A stretch of 64,000 nt of DNA from Pseudothauera nasutitermitis. Lineage in GTDB: Bacteria; Pseudomonadota; Gammaproteobacteria; Burkholderiales; Rhodocyclaceae. Below the pieces are notes generated by a model. The model had not been told where the DNA came from and did no database searches. It was given only the letters and a program-made list of their open reading frames with translations. The translations under genes and the position numbers were made by a program. The stretch is from contig NZ_SSOC01000003.1 of assembly GCF_004801295.1 (NCBI RefSeq), positions 248,001 to 312,000 on the forward strand, given 5' to 3'. Of the stretch, positions 55,101 to 63,638 are shown piece by piece (the stretch's first letter is position 1; every line of letters begins with the position of its first letter).

Positions 55101-55803
55101 TGATCCGCGCCATCGCCTGCTCACCTCCAAATACAACCCCGCGCGCACCTTCACCGCAGAAGGCACGGTCGGCATCGGCGGCGTGTACATGTGTATCTAT
55201 GGCATGGACTCGCCCGGTGGTTATCAACTTGTGGGCCGCACCGTACCGATCTGGAACAGGTTCCTCCAGAACCGCCAGTTCGGCCGCGCGCCCTGGTTGC
55301 TGCGCTTCTTTGACCGCGTGCACTTTTACCCGGTCAGCGAAACCGAACTCGACCAGTTTCGCGCAGATTTCCGCGCCGGCTGCGCCCAGGTTCGCGTCGA
55401 ACAAGCCATGTTCAACATAGCCGAGCACGAAGCCTTGTTGGCCGAGAATGCAGCCGAGATTGAAGCCTTTCGCCTGCGGCAGCAGCAGGCCTTTACTGAA
55501 GAGGTGGCTCACTGGCAGAAATCAGGGTTTGGCAATGCAGAGGAAGCCAACGAACCGCAGCAAATTGCGGCGGCTGGGGACGGTACTCAGGTGCAGGCCG
55601 AAATGTCCGGCAGTGTGTGGTCCTTGCTGGTCGAACACGGCGAGCGGGTGCTGGCAGGTCAGGTCCTGGCAGTACTTGAAGCCATGAAAATGGAGTTCAC
55701 GGTACTCGCGCCACATGATGGGCTGGTCTCGGCCATTCACTGCCGGAAAGGCAGAGTCGTGGTCGCCGGGGATCTGTTGATGGAATTGCAACCCGTTTCA
55801 TGA
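52186..55803 (+). CDS. Urea carboxylase (biotin-dependent)
   Basis: A 1205-residue multidomain enzyme. Biotin carboxylase comes first (FKTVLIANRGEIAVRIA; STAGGGGIGLSRC; EVNTRLQVEHPITEAVTG), then a carboxyltransferase made of KipA-like (YTTVQDCPGRTGYWDIGVPP) and KipI-like (about 760-980) parts, and a biotinyl domain with the Lys in VLEAMKMEFTV. It carboxylates urea to allophanate with ATP. With the hydrolase it forms the nickel-free urea amidolyase route. Start at 52186 with GGAGAA upstream. No urea transporter gene is attached. Confidence 0.95.
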   Translation: MFKTVLIANRGEIAVRIASTLKKMGVRSVAVYSDADRDSLHVAAADQAVALGGNSPAESYLRGERILEIAKETGAEAIIPGYGFLSENTEFAEQCAAAGIVFVGPTPDQVRRFGLKHTSREIAEAAGVPLTPGTGLLSDLDEARQAALEIGYPVMLKSTAGGGGIGLSRCEDEAELVAAFESVQRLGQNFFKDSGVFIERFVANARHVEVQIFGDGHGCVVALGERDCSVQRRNQKVIEETPAPHLPPATRAALLAAAVKLGEEVGYVSAGTVEFIYDAARDTFYFLEVNTRLQVEHPITEAVTGLDLVEWMIRIAAGEPPSFDALPEPQGAAIEVRVYAENPVRNFQPAPGVLTAVKFPEGVRVDSWVQTGSEVSAHYDPMIAKIIAYGSDREDARRRLLVALEATRLDGSATNLDYLRSILLSDTFVDGKVWTRFLDQYAYVSPQLEVLESGSYTTVQDCPGRTGYWDIGVPPSGPMDDYAFRLANRIVGNHEAAAGLECTLQGPTLRFHADALIALTGAPATATLDGGEPLPWWQPIAVRAGQVLRLGKVESGCRNYIAIRNGIDVPDYLGSKSTFVLGQFGGHAGRTLRVGDLLPISRPDMAACNTPAPAFAPEAVPQALIPAYGKHWKIRVLHGPHGAPDFFTEASIASFFATDYQVHHNSNRLGVRLVGPKPEWTRSDGGEAGLHPSNVHDCVYAIGAVNFTGDTPVILTCDGPSLGGFVCPVTIAKAELWKVGQVKPGDTIRFERIGFDEALALELAQDAAIHSLQPLAKLSAQSLLPRPATVAECVLAELPETGTHPAVAYRQAGDKYILLEYGPNVLDLRLRLRIHLLMEGLKALALDGVQELSPGVRSVQIHYDSRIIAQSALIEQLIALEAHLPDVEGVQVASRIVHLPMAFEDSTTLAAVQRYRETVKAEAPWLPNNVDFIQRINGLPSREDVRQTVFDASYMVMGLGDVYLGAPCAVPLDPRHRLLTSKYNPARTFTAEGTVGIGGVYMCIYGMDSPGGYQLVGRTVPIWNRFLQNRQFGRAPWLLRFFDRVHFYPVSETELDQFRADFRAGCAQVRVEQAMFNIAEHEALLAENAAEIEAFRLRQQQAFTEEVAHWQKSGFGNAEEANEPQQIAAAGDGTQVQAEMSGSVWSLLVEHGERVLAGQVLAVLEAMKMEFTVLAPHDGLVSAIHCRKGRVVVAGDLLMELQPVS

Positions 55804-55908
55804 GTCGTGAGCATTGGTCTATTCGGACTCGCTCGAAAGCACGGCAATGGGGCAGCGCACAGAATGGGGCACAATATGCATCCGCTGACCGCTTGGTAAG
55901 ACCAACAC

Positions 55909-56343
55909 ATGCAAAGACTTACCATTTCGCTGGACGACGATTTGGCCGAGGCCTTCGAAGAGCTGATGCGCCGCAAGGGCTACGTCAACCGTTCGGAGGC
56001 GATCCGCGACCTGTTGCGGCGCGAACTGGGCGAGACCTCGCTAGCCGAGGGGGCTGCACGGCAGTGCGTGGCGGTGCTGAGTTATGTGTTTGACCATCAC
56101 GAGCGCCAGCTCGCCAGCCGCTTGACCGACATCCAGCATGATCATCACAACCTGACCGTATCGACCATGCATGCCCATCTCGATCACGCCAATTGCATCG
56201 AAGCGGTATTCCTGCGGGGCGGCACGCACAAGGTGATGGATTTCGCAGAATCGGTGAAGGCACAGACTGGCGTGCATCATGGGCATGTGCATGTGGTGCC
56301 GGTGGAAGGTGCGACTTCTGGCGGCTACTTCAAGCGACGCTGA
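55909..56343 (+). CDS. nikR: NikR nickel-responsive regulator
   Basis: A 144-residue regulator: ribbon-helix-helix (QRLTISLDDDLAEAFEELMR, GYVNRSEAIRDLLRREL) and an ACT-like nickel domain with the ligands in VFDHHERQL, STMHAHLDHANCIEAVFLRG and GVHHGHVHVVPV. It is 105 bp after the urea carboxylase gene on the same strand. NikR normally represses nickel uptake. Next to a nickel-free urea pathway it could adjust urea use to nickel supply; that link is inference. Confidence 0.95.
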   Translation: MQRLTISLDDDLAEAFEELMRRKGYVNRSEAIRDLLRRELGETSLAEGAARQCVAVLSYVFDHHERQLASRLTDIQHDHHNLTVSTMHAHLDHANCIEAVFLRGGTHKVMDFAESVKAQTGVHHGHVHVVPVEGATSGGYFKRR

Positions 56344-56807
56344 AGGTCGGGTGTTCACACCTCGTCAGCCACCGGCAAGCCTCACCGCATCAGCAGGTCA
56401 GGCCCAGCAGCAAGTGCCTGCAGACACGGCCAGCCAAGGCAACCAGCTGCAATTTTCAGAACGGCTGAATCAAGTCACATCATGAAATCGACTCAAGTCT
56501 CTTGGGTACTGAGATGTCCGCTTTGCCTTGCAAACCAGCCACGTTGATTGGAAGGGCAGAACGGCAACAATGGCCGACTAGCTGCCTCACAAAACCCAAC
56601 ACTTCGACGCATACTGTATCCCGAGTCGGCTTTCTCCAAGAAAGCCAGCGTTGACACACTACGCTATTGATTCAAATATTCTTCCAATGCGTTACTCCCG
56701 TTGTCACATAGTCTTCCTCCTGCGCCAATTAATTTCAGTTTGGCCAAGAAGAAATTCAGCGCACGCGCCTCCAATCGCCAGTTATCTGGATATGAGCCCT
56801 TTCCTGT
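56344..56807. other. 464 bp without a supported gene
   Basis: The stretch after nikR becomes gradually AT-richer toward 56700. I see no ribosome site followed by a plausible frame, and no strong hairpin. Confidence 0.5.
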
Positions 56808-57098
56808 TCAATTCAAAATCTGTTTTTTACGCGGCCGTCCACAGCGCCTTTTCACAGGCTTCGGACACGACGCGGGGGACGTGTCGGCCGGTTGATTGGC
56901 AGCTAGTTTCGGCTGTTCTCCCGAATGGATAGCATTGAGCACAGCAAGTTTGCTGTAGCGAATCTGCCGTCCAACCGTCAAGCACGGCACAATTGGCTCG
57001 CCTTTCTGGCGGGCTCTCTGAAGAGTTTTTACGTGAACTCGCAGTAGTGCAGCACATTCAGATTCGGTCAATATTTGGTCTTCAAGCACATTTTCCAT
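56808..57098 (-). CDS. Helix-turn-helix (MerR/excisionase-like) DNA-binding protein
   Basis: A 96-residue protein. LTESECAALLRVHVKTLQRARQKGEPIVP followed by VGRQIRYSKLAVLNAI is the MerR-like/excisionase winged-helix pattern. A Pro/Lys/Arg-rich tail with an AT-hook-like RRCGRPRKK follows. Such proteins control excision of mobile elements. It is isolated, near the attR end of the island, and could assist excision. Confidence 0.75.
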   Translation of the reverse strand: MENVLEDQILTESECAALLRVHVKTLQRARQKGEPIVPCLTVGRQIRYSKLAVLNAIHSGEQPKLAANQPADTSPASCPKPVKRRCGRPRKKQILN

Positions 57099-57423
57099 TT
57101 ATTTTCAAAATTGGATTCAGGGTCGTGCTCTGATTCTAAATACGCTCGCCTGTATTGAAAAGCTTTGCGTTGCCGCCTGAAATGGGGCGGATGACTACGC
57201 GGGGCATACCCGATGCTGGTCTTCAAAGCGGGGAAACTGACCTCGGGCGATTTAGGAGTGAGCTTTACGCTCTGGCGCAGGCACACAGTATCGTAGGGCA
57301 GATGCCAAATGGACATTAGCCGACGCGATTGCCGCTCGCGTACCCCTCTTACGCACGGCGGAGTCATCGTCGCGGAGGATATTCTAGGATTCAAGCCAGA
57401 ATTCTGTACATTGAGGTATCCGT
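57099..57423. other. 325 bp without a supported gene
   Basis: A mixed-composition gap between the helix-turn-helix gene and the Phd/YefM-like antitoxin. It should hold both promoters; I see no clear operator. Confidence 0.4.
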
Positions 57424-57717
57424 ATGCCGATCACAGCACAGGACATCGTCTCGCTGACCACGGCCCGAGCCCAACTGTCCGAGTTGGCCGATCAGGTCAA
57501 GGCCGGGGCGGAGAAAATCATCACCAAGAATGGCGAGGGTTATGTCGCACTCGTCGATACGCGCCGACTCGACTACTATCACCGGCTGAAACAGGCCCGC
57601 ATCCACCTGTTGATGCTTGATGAAGCCCAGCACGACCTTGAGGACGTCGCGGCGGATCGAACACACGACGCGCGGGAAGTGCTGGCCGAACGCAAGCAGG
57701 CACGCTCGCGGGCATGA
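57424..57717 (+). CDS. Phd/YefM-type antitoxin
   Basis: A 97-residue antitoxin: IVSLTTARAQLSELADQVKAG and KIITKNGEGYVALVDTRRLDYYHRL are typical of the Phd/YefM fold, followed by a charged helical tail. Its stop overlaps the start of a ParE-like toxin gene that is broken, so it is an orphaned antitoxin. Confidence 0.87.
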   Translation: MPITAQDIVSLTTARAQLSELADQVKAGAEKIITKNGEGYVALVDTRRLDYYHRLKQARIHLLMLDEAQHDLEDVAADRTHDAREVLAERKQARSRA

Positions 57718-57842
57718 GCGTCCGGGCAACGGTGCGGATCACTCGCAACTTCGAACGCGACCTGGATGACATCGAGGGCTTTCTGGCGTAGGCCGATGTA
57801 CCCGGCGCATTCGACAGGCTGCTGGAGGAGTTGGAAACCAGG
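57714..57842 (+). pseudogene. ParE-type toxin remnant (internal stop, truncated)
   Basis: The start overlaps the antitoxin stop (ATGA). The frame reads VRITRNFERDLDDIEGFLA, then an in-frame TAG (57789-57791), then ADVPGAFDRLLEELET before it breaks into an integrase fragment at about 57842. The TAG probably replaces a Glu codon. The toxin is dead. Confidence 0.82.
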
Positions 57843-58240
57843 TGCTCTCACGCGCCATGGTCGTGCAGCGGAAGACGCAGCGGCCTGTGCAGTTCGAACT
57901 GACCGAGCCTACGCGCACGGCCGTGGCAGTGTGGATCGCGCAGGCGGGCCTCAAGTCGGAAGACTTCCTCTTTCCGGGCTGGCTGCACGAGTCCCCGCAT
58001 GTCTCCACCCGGCAGTACGCGAGGATCGTCGAGCACTGGGTGGTGGCGGCCGGCCTCGATCCGTCCGCCTACGGTACGCACTCTATGCGGCGCACGAAGG
58101 CGACATTGATCTACAAGCGTACGAAGAACCTGAGGGCTGTTCAGCTCCTGCTGGGCCACGCCAAGCTCGAGTCGACGGTGAGCTACTTGGGCATCGAGGT
58201 CGATGATGCCTTGGATATCTCTGAGCAGATCGAGATCTGA
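57842..58240 (+). pseudogene. Tyrosine integrase C-terminal fragment
   Basis: The frame encodes VVQRKTQRPVQFELTEPTR, the box HSMRRTKATLIYKRTKNLRA (Arg box), LLGHAKLESTVSYLGIEVDD with His and Tyr, and a normal end. The N-terminal arm- and core-binding parts and the first Arg box are missing. It is joined directly to the parE remnant, a recombination scar near the island's right end. Confidence 0.85.
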
Positions 58241-58449
58241 CGCTGGAGGAGTCGCCCGCCAAGCACCCTTGAGGCGGCGGGCGGCAGCTTACGATGGTGA
58301 TGCCGAGACGGTACTATCGGCCAGATGCAGACATAGCTGTATGGAATAATCTGGTGGTACGAATGACAGGTAACTGATCCGGCACCTGCCGCTCGGGAGC
58401 GTCCAGGCCAACCGCGAAAGTCAGTCTCGGCGATACGGTGGCAAGAGTT

Positions 58450-58758
58450 TTACCCGGCAGGATCTCGCGCGGAGTAGCCGGCCTCACGCTGGCTGCGTAT
58501 CGCCAGCACGAACACCGTATCAATCTCGGGCACATAGCGATACAAGGCTACATACCCATGTAAACGACGGCCAATTACCAGTTCGCGCTTGGCATTTGCC
58601 ACCAGACGACCTATCAACGGGTTCTGCACCAGAATTTCCAGGGCAGCAATGATTTCGCCAATGCGCTGCCCAGGATTTTCTACCTCATAGCTAGCCAGAT
58701 GATCGAGGATGCGATCAAAATCTTCTGCAACCTCCGGTGCCAACTCGATGCAGGACAC
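58450..58758 (-). CDS. parE: ParE/RelE-family toxin
   Basis: A 102-residue toxin: IELAPEVAEDFDRILDHLAS, a helical hairpin, PLIGRLVANAKRELVIGRRL, and the core strand GYVALYRYVPEIDTVFVLAI with RSQREAGY at the end. GTG at 58758 lies just beyond the antitoxin stop (58761). With the gene at 59045 it forms a complete type II pair. Confidence 0.85.
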   Translation of the reverse strand: MSCIELAPEVAEDFDRILDHLASYEVENPGQRIGEIIAALEILVQNPLIGRLVANAKRELVIGRRLHGYVALYRYVPEIDTVFVLAIRSQREAGYSARDPAG

Positions 58759-58760
58759 CT

Positions 58761-59045
58761 TCAGCGTGCCAGCTTGCGCGCAACGGGGCGCTTCGCTGCC
58801 TTGCCAGCCATGCGCGCTTCCAGATAGCCGCGCATTTCCTGCCACGGGATGGTCTTACCGGTGGCCACAATGCGGGCATAGCGAGCTTCCGCTACCGCAT
58901 CGAAATCAGCACCACGTTCCGCTTGCTCGGTCTTCTCGGCGATCGCTTCGAGAATGAAGCCATGAGCCGTCGTTCCGGCGTGCTTCGCCGCAGCTGCGAT
59001 TCGGGCTTTCAGCTCATCCGGCAGGCGAATGGTGGTCGTGGACAT
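58761..59045 (-). CDS. Antitoxin with ribbon-helix-helix N-terminus
   Basis: A 94-residue protein. MSTTTIRLPDELKARIAAAA and HGFILEAIAEKTEQAE are the CopG/RHH DNA-binding pattern; the C-terminal part (AVAEARYARIVATGKTIPWQEM) would neutralise the ParE-like toxin encoded directly downstream. Confidence 0.87.
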   Translation of the reverse strand: MSTTTIRLPDELKARIAAAAKHAGTTAHGFILEAIAEKTEQAERGADFDAVAEARYARIVATGKTIPWQEMRGYLEARMAGKAAKRPVARKLAR

Positions 59046-59502
59046 GTCAGACTCCGAACAAAGTACAGGACGCCACCGTAGCACATTTGTGCTACGGCAC
59101 GCAAAGCGTAAGTCCGTATAGGTCGGAGCCGGCGAGACGGCGCATCCAAACAATCGTGGCCGCCATACGGGCCCGTCACTACTTGATCTTGTATGCGCGA
59201 CTTCCGGAGACCGTCCACTTGCTCTCGATCCGCCACCAGCAGCAGTTGGCCTTCCACCTCGGCAGCCCTGATCAGACACCCTGAACGGGGAGCGGAAGGG
59301 CCGCTCGGATACACGGCACCTGGACGCAAGATTGACCAAAAACAGGGGCTGGATATTGCGTCGGAATGGCGTAAAATGGCGAAACGCTGACGGACGAAGA
59401 GGGTTTTGGTGGGTTTTTATGTCCTCTCGTGTCCATGCGTAAGATTTTGATTTAATTGAATTGCGGATAAATTCAGCAGGTTATGAGAATGACAAACGGG
59501 AA
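59046..59502. other. Right end of the island, no supported gene
   Basis: 457 bp between the antitoxin promoter region and attR. It carries GGCGTAAAAT and GGCGAAAC near 59370, resembling the repeats inside attL, and an AT-rich stretch near 59440-59475 just inside attR. Confidence 0.5.
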
Positions 59503-59547
<45 letters not shown>

Positions 59548-59556
59548 TTCCCAGAG

Positions 59557-59587
59557 ACAGGCCGACAGCGATTGCTGATCGGCCTGT
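59557..59587 (+). terminator. Terminator, probably the original one of tRNA-fMet
   Basis: ACAGGCCGA and TCGGCCTGT form a 9-bp perfect stem with a 13-bp inner region, followed by TTCGTTTT. It begins 10 bp after the CCA of the attR copy, where the native tRNA-fMet terminator would have been before insertion. Confidence 0.7.
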
Positions 59588-59636
59588 TTCGTTTTCGATC
59601 CACACCTGCCCGCCGTCCTCGATCATCACTCCCCCT

Positions 59637-59948
59637 CCTCGACCAGCGGGCGGACCAATTCGCGGGCACGGCCGATGCCGGTCTTCAAGGCGTGGCCAGT
59701 TCGGCCGTGAAGGTCTTCGATGCACTGGCTGCATCCTGTTCCATCTTCTGCGCGACGGTACGCGCCTTGGCATGAATGGCGGACAGGCGGCGGTCGGGCG
59801 AGAGCAGCTCCGAGCGGATATCGCCCATCAGCTTGCTATCGACCAAGACACGTTTGGCGGTGGCGCCTGTGCATACTGTCGCCTCGGGCCGCTTGCCCTT
59901 CCCCGCCCCGCCTCTGGTATGCGCCGGCCGCGCGCCGCGATCACGCAC
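59637..59948 (-). pseudogene. Possible degraded gene fragment
   Basis: The minus strand reads KRVLVDSKLMGDIRSELLSP and AIHAKARTVAQKMEQDAASA, and after a frameshift GIGRARELVRPLVEEGE. It has protein-like composition but no start and no family I know. It is listed as a likely relic with low certainty. Confidence 0.3.
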
Positions 59949-60462
59949 GGCGTTCCACAGCGCCTGTTCGACGATCCGCAGTGCCGGCCGCTCTTCGATC
60001 CCCCATTATCGAACCGGGTGGGGGTGCCTGCTTTGGCCCGTTGGGCACGAGTGCAGGCGTAATGAGCGGGCTCTCCAAGCAGGCCAGAAAGAGAACGGAA
60101 ACAGCTACTCGCCCCAAGCATGATCCGCGTCAGCAAGTCATACTGCGCATGCCTCTGCCCGAGTCCCACCGGGCTCCCGAATTAGCAAACCTGTTGGGTT
60201 GATGTCGCGAAGCTGCCGATCCGATGCTCGATGCCCAGCTCAAGGTACCGCATGCCGCGGTCGCACTCGGCCAGCCGGTCCATGGCACGCTATTGCAGGA
60301 CTTCTCATTTGCGTATGCACTGATGATTTACTGTGCCCTGGCAAACAGCCTGCCTGCCAAGGGACAAACGGCATCGGGTAAGAATTTGGACAGATACTGC
60401 GAACTTCACCGCCAAATGATGCTGGCCCTTTTGCGCGTGCCGGCAACGACAGAGGGTATTCC
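59949..60462. other. Intergenic DNA before the phospholipase D gene
   Basis: About 510 bp. A small frame at 60062-60202 (46 residues, RPKHDPRQQVILRMPLPESH) is possible but has no recognisable domain or ribosome site. I see no other structure. Confidence 0.35.
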
Positions 60463-62004
60463 GTGTTCAAACATTGGATTGCGATCATCTTGATGTCAGG
60501 AATGTTGTCGGCCTGCAGTACGCTTCCCCCACTTGACGGGCGAAACCCTTCCAGAGCATTGCTGTCCCAGGATGGCGCTGATACGCGCTTGGGGCGTGGT
60601 CTGGCTCCTGCGGTTGAACAGCATCCCGGACTTTCCGGCGTGGCGCCGCTGGTGGACCCGCTGGATGCGTTTGCCGCACGCATGCTTCTGATCGCCGCCG
60701 CGCAGCGTACGATCGACATCCAGTATTACATCTGGCGCGACGACATCACCGGCAATCTGCTGCTGAATGCGCTGCACGAGGCTGCCAGGCGCCAGGTCCG
60801 TGTCAGACTCCTGGTTGATGACAACGGCACTTCAGTGCTCGATGAGAAACTCGCGCTGCTCAATGCGGAGCAGAGCGCAGAGGTCAGGCTGTTCAATCCA
60901 TTCCCATATCGCCGCCTCAAGCCACTGGGGTTTCTGACGGACTTCAGCCGCTTGAACCGCCGCATGCACAACAAGTCGCTCACCGTGGATGGCCAGGCCA
61001 CCGTGGTGGGCGGACGAAACATCGGCGATGAATATTTCGGCGCGACCCAGGGCATTGCGTTTGCGGATCTGGATGTGCTGGCTGCCGGGGCCGTCGTCGA
61101 TGAGGTATCGAGGGATTTCGACCGCTACTGGAACAGTGAATCGGCCTATCCCCTGGAAACGCTGGTGAGCGTGCCGGACGGACATCGGTCGAAACGCTTG
61201 CGGGCAGATGAGTCTGCCAGCGCCATCGGTCCCCGGGCACATGCGTATGTGAACGCGATCACGCAATCGCGCTTCATCGAGGATCTGACCGCCGGCAAGC
61301 TGGAACTCCAATGGGTACCGGTACGCATGGTCAGCGATGATCCCGGCAAGGTACTGGACAAAGCGCCACAGGAAACGCTGCTGCTGCCCCGCCTCGCCCA
61401 GATGCTGGGCAGGCCAACGGAATCGGTGGATCTGATTTCTCCTTATTTCGTTCCCACGAAGCAAGGCGTCGAGGCGTTCGGCGCGCTGGCCGAACAAGGT
61501 GTGAGACTGCGGGTACTGACCAATGCCATGGAAGCCACGGATGTCGCCGCCGTCCATGCGGGCTACGCAAAGTACCGTGTGCCCTTGCTCGAAAAGGGGG
61601 TTGCACTGTTCGAAATGCGGCGCCAGGGAAATCAGGACATCCCGAAGGAAAAAGCGGGGCCGTTCGGCAGTTCGGGTTCCAGCCTGCACGCCAAGACCTT
61701 TGCGGTGGATGGCAAGCGGGTATTCGTGGGTTCATTCAACTTCGATCCCCGCTCGGCAAGGCTGAACACGGAACTAGGCTTCGTGATCGAGAGTGAACCG
61801 ATGGCACAGGCGGTTGCCAGGGCCTTCGAGGTCGATGTGCCTGATCATGCCTATCAACTGGAACTGGGCACGGATGGTCGGATCATCTGGTTGGAGAACG
61901 GGCGGGAGGGAGTGCAGCGGCTCACCGTGGAGCCGTCGTCTTCTTTCTGGCGGCGTCTATATGTGAATTTCTTGTCGCTGCTTCCTATCGAACCTTTGCT
62001 GTAA
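60463..62004 (+). CDS. Phospholipase D-family lipoprotein (cardiolipin synthase-like)
   Basis: A 513-residue protein with lipobox LSAC (residue about 18). Two HKD motifs are present: MHNKSLTVDGQATVVGGRNI near residue 168 and LHAKTFAVDGKRVFVGSFNF near 408, with the early motif TIDIQYYIWRDD. This is the YmdC/ClsC-like group of periplasmic phosphatidyltransferases or phospholipases. It is monocistronic and lies outside the island. GTG at 60463 is taken as the start because the signal peptide follows at once. Confidence 0.88.
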   Translation: MFKHWIAIILMSGMLSACSTLPPLDGRNPSRALLSQDGADTRLGRGLAPAVEQHPGLSGVAPLVDPLDAFAARMLLIAAAQRTIDIQYYIWRDDITGNLLLNALHEAARRQVRVRLLVDDNGTSVLDEKLALLNAEQSAEVRLFNPFPYRRLKPLGFLTDFSRLNRRMHNKSLTVDGQATVVGGRNIGDEYFGATQGIAFADLDVLAAGAVVDEVSRDFDRYWNSESAYPLETLVSVPDGHRSKRLRADESASAIGPRAHAYVNAITQSRFIEDLTAGKLELQWVPVRMVSDDPGKVLDKAPQETLLLPRLAQMLGRPTESVDLISPYFVPTKQGVEAFGALAEQGVRLRVLTNAMEATDVAAVHAGYAKYRVPLLEKGVALFEMRRQGNQDIPKEKAGPFGSSGSSLHAKTFAVDGKRVFVGSFNFDPRSARLNTELGFVIESEPMAQAVARAFEVDVPDHAYQLELGTDGRIIWLENGREGVQRLTVEPSSSFWRRLYVNFLSLLPIEPLL

Positions 62005-62053
62005 CGGATGACGCTCAATGCACACACGGAAACGCCGGCCTATCGCATTCGCG

Positions 62054-62281
62054 TCAGGCTAGTCCGGGGCCGACCATCTTCAACGCGAGCTTGATGGAGA
62101 CCCGGGTGGCGGGCGAGCTTTGGTGTTCATCGGCCACGGCCAACCCGACGCGGCGTGCCGCATTGGGCAGCAAGGGGCGGCTGACGTACTGGGCACCGTT
62201 GTTCGGCGGCAAGGCCGATTCGGCCAGAATGGTGACGCCATCGCCGCGCGAGACGGTAGCCAGCGTCGTGAGCAACTGGGA
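62054..62281 (-). pseudogene. LysR-type regulator C-terminal fragment
   Basis: The minus strand reads SQLLTTLATVSRGDGVTILA, ESALPP and YVSRPLLPNAARRVGLAVAD, then a terminal helix. This matches the end of the LysR effector-binding domain. The DNA-binding domain is absent upstream, so it is a relic. Confidence 0.68.
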
Positions 62282-62551
62282 GGTCCGGTACCCATGCTGC
62301 TGGGTGGTGCATTGATCATCGGCGGAATCATCGTGTGCAACCGGATGCCGGCTCCCGCCCGGCCTGCTCATCCGGAAACCGAAGCCAAATCCTGAACGCG
62401 GCGGGTTTCCACCCCTGACGCAGTGCATTCTGGCCGGCCTCCACCGGCACCAGCCGTTCGGCCCCGCACCGTGCCTTGCAGATGGCGCGCGGCTGGCGCC
62501 GGAACAGGAATCCGGCACCGGTCCACACGCCCGCAATAACACGCCCTGGCG
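62282..62551. other. 270 bp without a supported gene
   Basis: The gap between the LysR remnant and the methyltransferase stop contains overlapping frames on both strands with no recognisable motif. It may contain more of the decayed regulator. Confidence 0.35.
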
Positions 62552-63196
62552 CTATGGCTGCCGCTTGCAGGTGATCGACAGCCCTGCCCGGCTGCGCGTG
62601 TCGATCGTCGTGACGGCATCCGGCACGCTGCGGACGTGGTCGAGAAACTCGCGGATGCCGAGCTGATTCATCGACACGTTGTGCGCGGTGAAACAACCGC
62701 CGGGCACGATCTTCGGCCACAGTGCATCGAAGTAGTTGGTGTACCAGTCCTTGTCCGCGTCGGAGAACACGAAATCGATCGGCCCCTCCAGTTGCGGCAC
62801 GAGGTCGTGCGCATTGGCCAGCCGCGCATCGATGACGTGGTCCAACCCTGCCGTCGCGAAATTCTCGACCGCGATGCCGTGGCGCCGCGGGTCGATCTCG
62901 ATGGTGGTCAGACGGCCGCCGGTCCGACCCAGCGCCCAGCCGATCCAGATCGCGGAGTGGCCGGTCGAGGTACCGATCTCTACGGCGTTGCGAAAGCCGT
63001 TGGCAACGATCAGTTCGTACAGCGTGCGTCCGTCCACCTCCGGCACGTTCAGATCCCGCCAGGTACCTTGGCGTTCAGCGAGGAAAGCCTGCACGCGCCG
63101 GTCGAGTTCGGTATCGACAGCGGGCTGCGCCGTTGCAGCGGTCGGCACGATCAAGGCGGTGAACAGGACGATGACGATGCGGGCGAGGCGGATCAT
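62552..63196 (-). CDS. Exported class I SAM-dependent O-methyltransferase
   Basis: A 214-residue protein with an N-terminal signal peptide (IRLARIVIVLFTALIVPTAA, TAQ) and an O-methyltransferase fold: motif I NAVEIGTSTGHSAIWI, LTTIEIDPRRHGIA, DFVFSDADKDWYTNYF and GGCFTAHNVS. The family is close to catechol/caffeoyl-CoA O-methyltransferases. A signal peptide on a SAM enzyme is odd because SAM is cytoplasmic; the segment may instead anchor it to the inner face of the membrane. Start at 63196 with GGGAG upstream. Confidence 0.82.
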   Translation of the reverse strand: MIRLARIVIVLFTALIVPTAATAQPAVDTELDRRVQAFLAERQGTWRDLNVPEVDGRTLYELIVANGFRNAVEIGTSTGHSAIWIGWALGRTGGRLTTIEIDPRRHGIAVENFATAGLDHVIDARLANAHDLVPQLEGPIDFVFSDADKDWYTNYFDALWPKIVPGGCFTAHNVSMNQLGIREFLDHVRSVPDAVTTIDTRSRAGLSITCKRQP

Positions 63197-63332
63197 GGGC
63201 GACTCCCAGCGTTGGTGGTGGTGCGGGATTGGAACGTCGGGCCGCCCTGGTGTTCCCTCCCCTCTCCGACGCCTCGGCCGCTCGCTACCGCAGCATGCCT
63301 CATGACGAGGATCGGTGCATCCCGCGTGCAGG

Positions 63333-63620
63333 CTATTCCTCAAACTCCTGCTGGCTGCGCGGCGCCTGTGGGCATTGCGTATCCAGCGACGCGCGGTACT
63401 TCACGCAGCCGCGCATGAACTGCGGCCAGTCGGGCACGGTCGGGACGGACTCCCGCTTTTCGGGGAGCAAGGCCCACAGCTGCGGGTGATACCAGCACAG
63501 GTCATGACCTGACGTGTCACGGTGGGTGCGAATACCCGCACGCAGCTTCTTCACTTCCGCGATCAGCTGTTCACGGTCCATCGTATCGAGATCGCTGTCC
63601 ATGGAATGAGCCTGTTTCAT
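63333..63620 (-). CDS. Small conserved hypothetical protein
   Basis: A protein of about 95 residues (89 if the ATG at 63602 is used). A coiled helix, MDREQLIAEVKKLRAGIRTHRD, is followed by SGHDLCWYHPQLWALLPEK, a Trp/His/Cys-rich block, and PQFMRGCVKYRASLD. I recall similar small proteins in proteobacteria but no function. The pattern is strongly protein-like, with both termini intact. It ends 136 bp upstream of the methyltransferase start on the same strand. Confidence 0.68.
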   Translation of the reverse strand: MKQAHSMDSDLDTMDREQLIAEVKKLRAGIRTHRDTSGHDLCWYHPQLWALLPEKRESVPTVPDWPQFMRGCVKYRASLDTQCPQAPRSQQEFEE

Positions 63621-63638
63621 TGTTGTGGCATGCATGGG

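Noticed and set aside
60062-60202. 46-codon frame after attR
   Set aside because: No ribosome site or family; kept only as a remark in the intergenic entry.
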